Shown one piece after another: positions 21,522 to 32,054 of a stretch of 64,000 nt of DNA. This DNA comes from Mucidula mucida. Its lineage: Eukaryota; Basidiomycota; Agaricomycetes; Agaricales; Physalacriaceae. Position numbers and translations under genes: made by a program. The DNA is taken from positions 124,001-188,000 of the forward strand of contig JADNYV010000053.1 in the NCBI GenBank assembly GCA_015501055.1. Direction: 5' to 3'. Under the pieces are notes generated by a model. It had not been told where the DNA came from. It was given only the letters and a program-made list of their open reading frames with translations, and made no database searches. Each line of letters starts with the position of its first letter. Position 1 is the first letter of the stretch.

Positions 21522-22721
21522 TTAAGGCGCAAGTTCCATTCTGCGCCAGAGTTGCTCCATGAGGGCTGCAGAGGGTAGCATGACGTCAAGGGGTTCAGTA
21601 TTGGGCGGTGATATGGGTCGGAATAAATGGGATGGAAACTGCGACATAGGAACTTCAATTCGAGCAAGCGCAGGTGGCTTCGGCTTGTTCGGGTACTGTT
21701 GGTGAAAATTGCAGATGGCTTTGTCAGCATTCTTGAGATTGCATACCGGTTCCCATGTCTGCTTGTGTGTGCCATAACCCTGCCAGTGAACCTTGTATTG
21801 GAAACCCCCGCGGTACTTCCGGGAATTCACCACTTTCTCAACCTCCCATTCCGGTTTGGCGCCTTCCAACACCGGTGGTGGACACATGTCTCGGGGTTGC
21901 GTCGGAAATTGCGGCTTGTGGTAAGGCGTCAACAGGGCCTCATTGAATACGGGATGAATGCTTTTCCACGTGTGGGGAATCTGGAGCTTGTAAGAACTTG
22001 TCCCAACTTTCTTGATCACCTTGAACGGTCCGAAGTGTTTGTCATCAAGCTTCTTCATCGGTCGGTTCGTGCTGAGATTTGTTCCTTCCAACCATACTTT
22101 GTCGCCTTCCTTGTACTCTACTGCCTCTGTCCGCTTCCTGTCATAAAACCGTTTCATGTCCTCCTTTGCCATCTTCAATGCTGACCCTACTTCATCCCAT
22201 GTCTTTCTCATGCTGTCGGCAAACTCCTGCACAGTCTTATTTCTCGATGTCGTTTTTGGAGTGGTGCCTTTATAGGGGTGTCTGCCCATGTCTGCGAAGA
22301 ACGGAGTGACTTTGGTTGCTGAGTGTACCTGATCATTGTACACAAATTCGGCAGAGAGTAACCATTCATGCCAGTTGTTCTGATGGTAATTGACGAATAA
22401 CCGTAAGAAATGTTCTATCTCTTGGTTCAACCGTTCTGTTTGCCCATTTGCCTGTGGATGGTACGCCGTTGTGAAGTTCCCTTCAATGCCCAACAGCCGG
22501 TATAACTCCTTCATAAAACGCGAGTGGTATTGCGGACCTCGATCGTGTATCATCTGTCGCGGCAATCCATGTATGGGGAAGATTTGATCGCGGTAAATAT
22601 GAGCCATGCCTTCTGACGTCAGGGTGGTGTGTGTTGGTATAATGTGTAACCGCTTTGTGAAATGGTCCACAAACGTGCTGATTGCATTGTATCCTCCCAA
22701 CTCCGGCAACTCGCCGATCAT
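21522..22721 (-). pseudogene. gypsy integrase core with C-terminal chromodomain
   Basis: A 399-codon open stretch. The catalytic residues of the integrase look intact: Asp in FVDHFTK, Asp in IHDRGPQ and Glu in GQTERLNQEIE. The C-terminal part contains VEKVVNSRKYRGGFQYKVHW, then a TWEP motif and NLKNA, which is a chromodomain as in chromoviruses that target heterochromatin. This is the best preserved part of the element. It is listed as a pseudogene because the upstream polyprotein has stops. Confidence 0.88.
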
Positions 22722-22808
22722 GTCCGTCCCAACTTTCTCCCATGGTTCGCTTAGTACGTCTATAGGATGGAGGGGTGCAGCCGGCTTTGTGCGATATGAC
22801 TTTGTAAC

Positions 22809-23327
22809 TTAGCATTTTGTACACCCTTCCACATATTCGCGGACGTCTCGGCTAATTTCTGGCCACCAATAGGTGCATGTGATCAACTCGAGGGTCTTGT
22901 ACCGTCTGAGATGCCCTGCAAGCTGTGCATCGTGATGCATTCCAATAACTTTTCCCCGCAATTCCTTGTCCTTTGGTATGTAAATATGATCTTTCCATAT
23001 AATAAGTCCATTTTTCTTCTCTTCCCATCCTTTTTCTTTGTTTTCTAATGCTTTTTGTACGTATCTGTCTTTGTTTCCTGTTCTTTGTTTGATTTTGTTA
23101 AGTAATTTGTCCTCCGGTGTAGCTACTGTATGTAAAGAAAATTGAATTTGTGATATAAAAAACTCCGGTTTTAGCAAAACAATGTTTTCATTATCTTTTT
23201 CCCCCTTCTCAAGGCCTATCATCCTTGACAAGGCATCAGCTTTTCCCATTGTCCTGTCCGGCTTGTGAATCATCTGTATGTCATACTCTGCCAACTCTAT
23301 AACCCATCTCGCCTGCCTCCGATTCAA
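22809..23327 (-). pseudogene. gypsy RNase H end and integrase zinc domain
   Basis: Begins with RQARWVIELAEYDIQMIHK and ADALSR, the end of RNase H, and ends with the HHCC integrase zinc site (MHHDAQLAGH ... CTKC). It is in a different frame from the RNase H piece to its right. Confidence 0.82.
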
Positions 23328-23329
23328 CT

Positions 23330-24655
23330 TCTGTGGCTTTGGAAGTACTGAAGGTTTTGATGATCGGTAAAAACCTCCACCGTCTCCGTTGCTCCTAGGA
23401 GATACTGCCTCCAGTCATCAATCAAGTCCATGATAGCCATCATTTCCTTGTTGTAGATCTCGTAGTTGCGTTCAACTTCATTTAACATGCGAGATCGAAA
23501 AGTCACTGATCTTCATTTCCCGTCAACAAATTGGGAAAGAACAGCCCCATTTGCATAGTTTGAGGAGTTTGCCTCGACCCAAAACTTGCCATTGTCGCGT
23601 GGTACAATCAGGACGGGTTCTTCTGTCATCCTCTGTTTCAACTCCTCAAACGCCTCATGCTGTTCCTCTCCCCAAACCCATTCACCCTTCCCGGTTAGCA
23701 ATGTCAATGGCTTTGCTACTCCCGCAAATCCCCGAATGAAACATTGGTAGAAGTTGCAGAAGCCCAGAAACGACTGTACTTCCTTCTTCTTTGTTGGCTC
23801 CCTCCATTCCTTCACAACGGCCACTTTTGCCAGATCCATCTTCACTTCTCCTCCGCCAACAATCACTCCCAAGTAATCTACAGTATGTGCCTCAAAACTA
23901 CATTTCTCGGGTTTTAAATACAACTTATTTACTTGTAGTATCTCTAGTACTTGTCATACAATGTGCCTGTGTTCTTCCAATGTGTTCGTAAAGATAAGTA
24001 TATCATCTAAGTAAACTATAACATGTCCTTCATCAATCAACTCCTTCAGAATATAATTCATGAACAATTGGAAGGTGGCCGGCAAATTTGTAAGTCCGAA
24101 GAACATAACTAAGGGCTCGAACAGGCCTCGGTTTGGTCAAAACGCTGCCTTCCATTCGTCACCTTCTTTGATTCGGATGTTGTTGTAACCCCATCGGACA
24201 TCCATCTTTGTAAACCATGTTGCTCCCTTCAACTTGTCGATAAGCTCCTAGATCAATAGCAAGGGATATCAGTTTTTGATTGTCATGTTGTTCAATTTCC
24301 GATAATCCTGCACGGGCTGAAGACTTCTGTCCTTCTTTTTGACAAAGAAGAATGGTGACGCCATGGGTGAGATTGATGGTCATATGCGTCCCGTGTGTAT
24401 GTTTTCCTCCAAAAACTTGTCTAACGCCTTCTGCTTGGATGGACTAAGGGGATAGATCTTGCAGTCAACCGGTTTGGAACCAGGCATGAGTTCTATCGCA
24501 TAATCCCAGGGTCTTCGCTCCGGTAGCTTGTCAAAGTCCGCCTTGCTGAATACATCGGAGAATTCCTTGATGTAAGGTGCAACAGTGGATGGAGGCTGTT
24601 GTGATCTCAGCTTTTCACCGCTTTTGCAATAGTTGTCCCAGTCCATCCAAAACAA
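23330..24655 (-). pseudogene. gypsy reverse transcriptase and RNase H
   Basis: RT starts with FSDVFSKADFDKLPERRPWDYAIELMP-type sequence and contains WGYNN, the intact YLDD active site near 23998-24010, and FLGFCNFYQCFIRGF. RNase H has FWVEANSS (Asp expected at A or N) and FTDHQNL. Stops in frame are mostly TGA at Arg positions, for example after HTGRI, after KN and after AAF. The RNase H end is frameshifted near 23325 and 23510. Confidence 0.85.
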
Positions 24656-24745
24656 CCGCTCTCCCTCCTCCAGTTTCTCTTCTACATCTTCTCCTTCATC
24701 TTCTGGCGAGTCATATTCGGGTAGATAGCCGCAACAGTCTGGGCA

Positions 24746-25429
24746 TCAATCAAAAGTTAACGTGGATTCCGTCCAGTTGATCGTGGGGTTGTGATATTGT
24801 AACCAATCTAGCCCCAAAAAGATACTTATTTTGCCAAGATTGGTGACGGCCAACTCAATCTTTTTGGCGTGATCACCGATCTTCATCCGGACCTCCACAA
24901 AACCTTCAATTGCTCCTCTCTTGTTTAGGGTTCCATCCGCATTGTAGACAGGGAGCTTGACCGGTAACTCCTTGATCGGGAGTCCGTTCTTCTCAACAAA
25001 TTCTTTATTGATGCAAGAACCCGTTGCTCCGCTGTCGAGAAGGGCACTTGTTTCCCATTCAGAGCCTGTGTGTACGCTCTCTATGGTTACTCGGAGTTTC
25101 ATGTTCTGCCCCTTTGTTCCCCGGATATACTTCCTCAACTTTTTCAACTCCATTATGACTTCTACCGCAGCTTCCTTCATCAACGCTCTAATCGCCATCA
25201 CCTTCTCTTCCATCGCTTCTCTCTCTCTCCGCTCCGGCATCCATGCTCTCAAAATTCCCACTGCTCTTGGTACTTTGTCCTCTTTTAGCCTTTGTGCAAC
25301 CCACTCAGGCGTATTTGGTTCGTATCTTTCTTTCGCAGGTTTTGATGGTAAAATCATTGATGATATTTTAGATCCCTTAGTACCAGTACTATAAATAGAT
25401 TCTGCATCTGACAATTCTTCCCTTGACAA
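24746..25429 (-). pseudogene. gypsy aspartic protease region
   Basis: A 227-codon open frame with the retropepsin-like active site LLDSGATGSCI and FLGLDWLQYHNP. It runs between gag and RT and is otherwise uninterrupted. Confidence 0.85.
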
Positions 25430-25439
25430 CTGCTCCAGG

Positions 25440-26361
25440 ACTGCGTCTACTGTGGGAGCTTCGCAAAACCCAACTCTTTGGCCAACTTCTTCTTCTCCTC
25501 GTCATTCATTTCAGTCCACAAACCCCGAATCTGCTGGGGTTGACCCTTCTTGGGACAGAACCTGCTGACATGGCCGTGTTCGCCATAGCTGAAGCAAAGT
25601 TCTCTTTAATGTGCATTGTCAATGTCCATTAGCCTGCCGGCTTCTCCATAGGTAACACTGGTGGCATCTTGTTGTGTGATCGGCATTGGGGGTGGGTTTG
25701 TAGGATTGGCTCTTGATGTAGCCACCTGCGGAGCTTGGGGCCGGGACTGCATACCGGGCCTTTTGCTCGCCATCCGCCTTCTCCACAACTGATCGATCTG
25801 AATAATCTGTGCCTTCCAATCCTTATATTTCACCGGCAACCCGTCTCGGCTGCCATAGATCTGGTCGATGATCTTCTCGTTAAGATTGGTCTCGAGAAGT
25901 CATACAACATATGTGTCATCCTTCGAGTATTCCGCCTGGGTGAGCAGAACCTCGAACTTCTGGAAGAAATCTTGAGCGGTGTCTTGCCCCTGGCGCAACC
26001 ACTCAATCTGGTCTTGCGCGTCTCGCGCAAGGTTGGAATCCACAAATCGCTCCTTCAGATGCTCCTTGAACTCCATCCAGGAGACTGTCCATTCCTCTTC
26101 CTCCTCGTTGAAATTCTGATCTGAGTAGTTCTGGACCCATGCATCAACATGATCTCCTCGGATGTAGGAGAGAACAACATTGATCCTTTTGGAGTCAGAT
26201 GTGAGGTTGTTCTTCTTGTCACGGATGTATGTGAACATCGATCACCACCAGCTTTTGTACTTGGTCTTGTCCCCGTCATAGTTGTAAGGTTTGTTGACAA
26301 GGGATTGGCCTTTGGGTTCAACATTGGCGTGATGAGCGGGCTCGGGTGCTTCGTTGGACAT
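25440..26361 (-). pseudogene. gypsy gag
   Basis: Starts with MSNEAPEP and runs through the Retrotrans_gag-like domain (WVQNYSDQNFNEEEEEWTVSW, FKEHLKERFVD). Three in-frame stops: TGA after KSWW, TGA after YVV and TAA after DNAH. The zinc knuckle reads CFSYGEHGHVSRFC, with Tyr at the second Cys, so it cannot bind zinc normally. Confidence 0.85.
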
Positions 26362-26959
26362 GGTGAATCGGGGTGATGAGATTGGAGAGTGAAAGGGTGA
26401 AAGTGGAGATATAGGTGATGCGGATTTGGATGAAACAGGTGAGGGAATAGAGGTTTGGATGAATAAGGGGGAATTGCCTAGATCTGAAATAGAATCCAGG
26501 ACTTGGTAGGGTGGGGAATGATGATGTGTATCGTAAGGTAAGTAAAGTAGGTAAGTATTGTAAGTGTCTACACTATTTTACCGACTACTGACTATGTATC
26601 TACGGAGCCCAAGAGCTCGTCACAAGTTTGCAATTGCCCAGCCGACGTCCCTCTGGTGTGAGGTAAGCCAAAGTTTTCCTGGGAACGGGGATTGACCTGT
26701 AAACAGCGCCCACTGAAGTGCAACTGCCAAAAGTTTGTTCTCGTGAGAGCGGCTACTTCCAGCACCCGAGGCAGTTATCTCTAACTGTTAGCCGGTGCTA
26801 CTGGGACCAATACACATATATGTGGACATGCGCTGGGATTAGGAATCCGTTGATCTGTAAACAGGAAAGGGGATGGGAGAATGTGCGATGATCAAACAGC
26901 GAAGTGCTGATCGACAATCAGGGATGTATGGTAGGTGGTAGAAAGTAGTTCTGATCTTC
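26362..26959 (-). other. gypsy 5' untranslated leader
   Basis: Non-coding sequence between gag and the 5' LTR. The primer-binding site would begin GAAGATCAGAAC on the minus strand next to 26960; no tRNA match was identified. Confidence 0.55.
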
Positions 26960-27490
26960 TGTTAGCAACTGACTATAGCCACGAGACTAAACCAGGTACC
27001 ACAGAGAGACTTAGGGAAGAAAGTGTTTGTGTTCGTAGAACTAGGCTAGGCCAGGTGTATAAATGAGATCAGAACTAAAGCACAATGATGCTATGCTACT
27101 GCTTATATACTAGTAAGTTTGTGTTTGGAACTCCTTGTCCATACGTGTTTCCGCTAGGGTTAACTCCACGCCCTTGACCCAGTGTTGCATGCTACTAGTC
27201 CGTGAAACCATTAAATACAAGTGGTAACTGCATGTAAGTAATAATACTGAAACAACCATGTGTGCTATGAGTGTCGGTGGTGTGTATACAATAGGAAGTT
27301 CATGAGGTATTGGCATGTATGATGTCATCCATGTGTTGGGTGTGTGTCCAACATGAGTACGGCTTTGATAATGAAAAGGAGTATAATTGGTGACGAAACA
27401 GATGATGAAACAGTCCGTTGGTTGATAAGACAAGCCCCCCAATAAGATATGATAAGATGTAAAAATGTGAAAATATGGCGATTCATAACA
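26960..27490 (-). repeat. gypsy 5' LTR
   Basis: 531 bp, same termini as 20980-21510. It is followed by the TCAGA duplication. Confidence 0.92.
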
Positions 27491-27649
27491 TCAGACTGAC
27501 AGCATGGTCACACATTTAGACCCTAACCCTAATTTTCCAGACTGGCACATTTTTAAACAGAAACAAAAATGTAACATTAGGCAGCTGTAGAAAGCATAAT
27601 CAAGTACTACAACAATACTAATAACCACACAAGACACAAATAAAAATTC

Positions 27650-28687
27650 AGAGCATTCTATACAAATTATCAGAACAAAACCTCGCTGGAAATATACAAT
27701 GTAAACTCACCACACATCCACAAGAACACTTGAGAACTCAGCGGAAAGCTTAAACAAAAAAGTAAGATGCCTCTCCAAAGGAAAAACACCTCTTGACACT
27801 GGATCCGCCAGATTGTCCGCGAAGGCCACATAAATGAAAGACAGTGCAATGTCATGCTTTACAAGAACCTTATATGCGCGCCAAACACTAAGATTCATCT
27901 TAACATTAAGACTGCAACCCTTTGTGTAAGTGTTAATGGCTCCGTTGTTGTCAAAGTGCACTAGTAAATGCTGATTCCTAAAACCGAGCTGCACCAGAAA
28001 ATAGGCAAGGATCTTTAGAGCCACTGTCTCTAGCTAGCCAATACTCCTTTCCGGTGTCTTCCAAGTATCTGTAAGCCGGAAAGTGTACCACTATTGTCTA
28101 ATAACAATCCCAATACCCCACAACATTGAGGCATCCATATAAATGTGAAGATCTTCAAGCGGCAAAAAAGGTTTGAGCTGGCAAAAGACAAGAGGGTTTG
28201 ACAATCACCATTTCCACCAAACCAGAACATCCTTAACCGGGCACGGAATGTGCAGCATCACATGCTCCAACTTGAATACAGCAATGAACCTGGAAATTGC
28301 TGGCAATCACGAGGAGCCATCCCAATAAACAAACATTACATGGAAGAGCAAGTCGTGGATCCTTTGAACCTGCAGAAGTGTGACTGTCTTGAGTGCTCTG
28401 AACTCCTGAACATGGCACAGAAACTTGAGGCACTTTTCCCATGGAAGACAGACTCGGCGCCGGCAAAAATCCTATTGAAAACCAATGAAGACAATCTCCT
28501 TGATAAAGTTCTTGCCCATCTGTGTTGGATGTCATAGAATATAAAAGTTAGCAATCAGTGTCATAGATTCATCTTGAGAGTAGCAATAGGTGCTGTTATG
28601 AGCAGGAGAGAAAGGAATAAGAAAGCAAATGTTGATTATGTCATCCTTGTACTTCAAAACAAGACCGTTGGGTGTTTAAGTGATATT
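27650..28687 (-). pseudogene. DIRS-like element: RT end and RNase H
   Basis: Minus-strand pieces in several frames. The RNase H part contains VHFDNNGAINTYTKG and FADNLADPVSRG, matching tyrosine-recombinase-class (DIRS/Ngaro-like) RT-RNase H proteins common in Agaricomycetes. Upstream pieces include IYMDASMLWGIGIV and LETVALKILAYFL. Frames change and stops occur, so it is dead. No recombinase gene or terminal repeat was found. Confidence 0.65.
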
Positions 28688-28692
28688 CCAGA

Positions 28693-29136
28693 TATCATGA
28701 ATTGCCTCTATTCTGTTGCCCCCACCTCGGTCCACCTTGTCATTATGTTAACACCACACTCTTCCATCATCACATAGCACATGCTCCGGGTCCGGTCTGC
28801 ACTGCCTTAGCCCAGGCCTGACCCAGGTATAGCCCATCAGCATAGCCTGTTACCTGTCTACCACCCCATGACGCAATCTACACTGCCTCTTGTTCAACTT
28901 TGAGCCATTCTATTGTTTACACAGCCACAGACTCTTTATATATATATGACCATTTTAGGTAGATTCCTCAGTTTGTCAACTTTGTCTCTACACTGTTTGG
29001 TAGCTCCCTGCACTGTATTGAGCCTGATCTGCTCCTACCTTACCCTATTATCATCCTTGCCTTACTTCTCTATTGCTCTCTCGTCTTGGTGCAACTTGGG
29101 TGATTGTGTGGTTTACGCTAGACTCTGTCCTTGACA
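28693..29136 (-). mobile_element. Solo LTR (444-bp family) inside the DIRS-like RT
   Basis: 444 bp flanked by CCAGA target duplications (28688-28692 and 29137-29141). It is the inverted partner of the solo LTR at 34580-35023, which has the same length. One end has decayed from TGACA to TGATA. It splits the RT after NAAVRVW. Confidence 0.85.
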
Positions 29137-29141
29137 CCAGA

Positions 29142-30604
29142 CACGGACGGCGGCATTAGCAATTTGGCCCAAGTTGCTGCTAGCAGTGGCGAGTTCAAAT
29201 GGGTGAACATGGTTGATATAGCAGCAACCTTCAAATTCAACAATAAGGTAGGGCTTGTGGTTAGGGTAAACTGGACACATCTGGTAAAAAGATTTAATGT
29301 CAAACTGGCAAGCCTGCATTTCATCCGGCGCGGATGCAATCTGGCAACCAGATTAGCAACATGAAATATACCGACAACAAGCGCGCTTCACGAGTAAAAA
29401 AGCGCAACCCATGATATAACACAGCCCCATGGGTGCCAAACACATGCCCAACAGCAGAAGAAATCTGACTCATCACATCTTCAACATTCTGTGTCATATC
29501 AAAATGAGTTGGGAAGAACTCCTTCTCAACAAAGCTGTTCACCAAGCCAGTGCCTAAGAACTTGTCACCATTTAAGAAATTGTGGCATACTTTGAGCTTT
29601 GGAGGTGAGTTTAGTCCATAATCCTGTTCTGCAACAATGAGTGGCAAAGTGTAGAATAGCCTGCAAAGAATTTGTTTGGCCTCCTCACAAGTATATGGAC
29701 CTGACATACAACCAGCATTGAGTTTCATCTAAATGTATGTGCACACAGCCTCTGGGTGCTGGTGGACCAAAGAGTGGTTAGGAATGATGATAGTGGAGGT
29801 GAGAGCAGGGAGACGAGCAATAGGAAAACTGTTCTTCAAGTTTTTGACCAGATCCGGAAATTTATGCCGGATACCATGATCCTCCAATGCGCGTTCAAAA
29901 GCATTGGCGTTGTAAGGGGTAATCACCACATTATAAATAAGAGAGTCTTTAGGAAAGGAGTCCGGCAGTGGCAAACAATGAGCAATGGATTCAGAGATAT
30001 TTGAGTAGACCAGACCAAACAAGCAAGTAGCGGAAGACAAAGCAGAGGCAAAAGCATCCTTAATAGCAGTGTGTATAGTTTGCGGGTTGGAGGACATGTC
30101 TTCCGTGCTAGGTGCATGGGGTGCGCGGGCATGCAGGGTCTCTGGTGCCGGCGCTGTAGTTGCCTCCGCAGAGGCTACAGATGTGGATGACTTTACGCTG
30201 GTGAGTCTTGGAGCATCCAGATGGGAGGTTAAAGAAAAGGCAGACATTTTTAATGGCTTCACAGAATGCCCTGGTAGTGTAAAGAGAACCATCTTAGTTT
30301 TGATAAAGAAGGAAGAGCCGTATGGAAAGGAAGTAATGGTGGGTGGGTGGTCCCTGTTGAGGTGATTACCACCACAGATAATACAGACGAGTAGGAGACA
30401 CACACAAAAAGCATTCAAAGAAGCACCCAAACATGAAGCAGACACAGACATGTGTGGTACCTTGGCCAAGCGCATGTTCCCAGAGGACAATAGAGACGCA
30501 GGATGCTTAGTTGACAAGATCAACAACCCCGCCAACTTAGCAGCACAAAACCTGTCCAATGCACCCGCCACACCAATCTTCCAGTCCATCAGATCAAAGT
30601 GCAT
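29142..30604 (-). pseudogene. DIRS-like element: ORF1 end and reverse transcriptase
   Basis: Includes a Cys/His cluster near CIICGGNHLNRDHP, then VVITPYNANAFERALEDHG and IIPNHSLVHQHPEAVCTYI, which is interrupted by TAG and continues as MKLNAGCMSGPYTCEEAKQ. The RT core has FDIKSFYQMCPVYPNHKPYL and HPFELATASSN. These match the RT family above. The TAG is where Gln (CAG) would fit. A frame change occurs near 29320. Confidence 0.68.
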
Positions 30605-30817
30605 TGCTCAAACCAGAATCTTGTTTTAATTCTTGCGCTCCCAAGCATACCAATAAGGGTATGAGTGTTCAAAGCTGGTGAGGAAGAAGACATACTTAAT
30701 ATGCGCCTCCAGTTCCTTGGCAAAAGAAAAACTGCTAGCGCCCACTTTTAAAATGTGTTGCACAGCGGTTAATATATTCTCCAGAGCCTGCTTGTAATCT
30801 GCCGCCGTAACACAGGA

Positions 30818-31814
30818 TTAGTCCGTGTCCTTACCCCAGATCTTTGTCATTTTAACCAAATTGATAATAGTCACCTTCTTTGGGTCAGGCTCGGCAACTG
30901 TCCACATCAAAGTAACATTCTTAGTGACCAAAAGGCGTGGGTTGAAGAAGATTAAGTCCAGCTTGTTGTCCGTCAAGAAATGAATGTCAGGAATCTGACC
31001 TGCACGGAAGAACTGTAAGTAGGAGTTGGGAATGGGTGTCTTTGCATTTCCAAACTTATCGTAAAATGATGGACAAGGGGTGCCCATGAGTTGTTAATGG
31101 GAATGCCCTCTGTTGGAGTTTAAGCTGTTAGCAACTCGCCCATGCTTGAACCTTGGAGAACATTCTGACTTAGTCAAAAGCTTAGTAAATAAGTATGATT
31201 AGAACTTTCTAGTACATTTAGTATGTAGTATAAATACTACCTGAATATACCGTGGTAGGGCATCAGTTTGCCCTAACACAAGCCTACCTAATGATATAGT
31301 GCAATTGCAAGCCGCTTTCCTTTTTGAGCCTTAACCCCGTTCTCTCAACACACTCCTTCTCCTTCTTCTTCCTAACCTCTTTTTCCTTCTTCTCCACCTC
31401 CTTCAACATCATGTGTTCCACATTAATTTCCCTTTGCACAAACAACGGAATTGGCCTCAACTCCCTTACCATGTTGTTGAAGTGTACAAGCTCCTCCAGT
31501 TCCTCCTCAGTGTATGAGAAGTATGGCTTGAGAGGTGGCCTAACATTGAGAGTCAGGGCATTCCCAGCATCCATTTGGCAAAGCCTGGTGTCCACAATAA
31601 AGGCCAGGTTGTGAGCCTTTGCGGCCACATTTAAACGGTGTCTGTGGGAAACAGAAATTAAAAAAATTTTGATAGAATTAGGGAGCTTGCAAAGAAAAGC
31701 ATAATCAAAATCCACAAGCAATAGCGGAAAAGTTTTGGCGTTGGGGAGCCATGGATAATGAGAAAAATAAGTCTTGTAAGCTGTTCTAGCAGGAAGAGGC
31801 TGCTGGTATGTCAT
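30818..31814 (-). pseudogene. DIRS-like element: N-terminal part of ORF1
   Basis: Two minus-strand open stretches. The right one (31284-31814) begins MTYQQPLPARTAYKTYF and has a charged Lys/Glu-rich end; the left one begins MGTPCPSFYDKFG and contains PIPNSYLQFFRAG. They look like the gag-like N-terminal ORF that precedes the RT in the same retroelement family. The assignment rests on order and weak similarity. A possible short LTR (31126-31278) lies between them. Confidence 0.45.
31126..31278. mobile_element. Possible short solo LTR (153 bp)
   Basis: Begins TGTTAGCAAC and ends CCCTAACA, with TAAGC/CAAGC on the two sides (4 of 5 matching). It contains AGTATAAATAC. The imperfect duplication and short length make this tentative. 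Confidence 0.4.
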
Positions 31815-32054
31815 GCTGAGAGAGAAAATTCAAAAATTCCACTGAAAATGCAGAGGAAAACACATTAAGAATACACAGATGGACACGCAAAAGGAAAAGA
31901 GCAAAGTGTGCCCAACGCCGGCAGTGCTTACATGATTGCCCCAAAAATGTTGGACCAACTGTATTAGTTGGGCACTTGCCGGCTCTGTGTTCTCTCACTT
32001 GTTTGACTAACTTATCTATTGCTTAGACTTGTTCGCCCCTCACATAGTCCAAGC
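31815..32054. other. Unassigned spacer
   Basis: Nothing recognised. It precedes the left end of the hAT remnant. Confidence 0.3.

Larger units (their letters stand above)
20980..27490 (-). mobile_element. Ty3/gypsy chromovirus-type retrotransposon, complete but decayed
   Basis: The element is on the minus strand, with 531-bp LTRs at both ends and a TCAGA target duplication (20975-20979 and 27491-27495). The order gag, protease, RT, RNase H, integrase and a C-terminal chromodomain defines a chromovirus. A polypurine tract (AAGGAGGGGGTGA on the minus strand) abuts the 3' LTR at 21511-21525. LTRs differ at about 30 sites (about 6% by eye), largely transitions with many at CpG. The gag and RT contain several in-frame stops. 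Confidence 0.94.

Noticed and set aside
21627..22184. Plus-strand frames over the gypsy element
   Set aside because: Antisense to the integrase/chromodomain.
27521..27535. CCCTAACCCTAA, telomere-like
   Set aside because: Only two units, inside a repeat-rich region; not a telomere or interstitial array.
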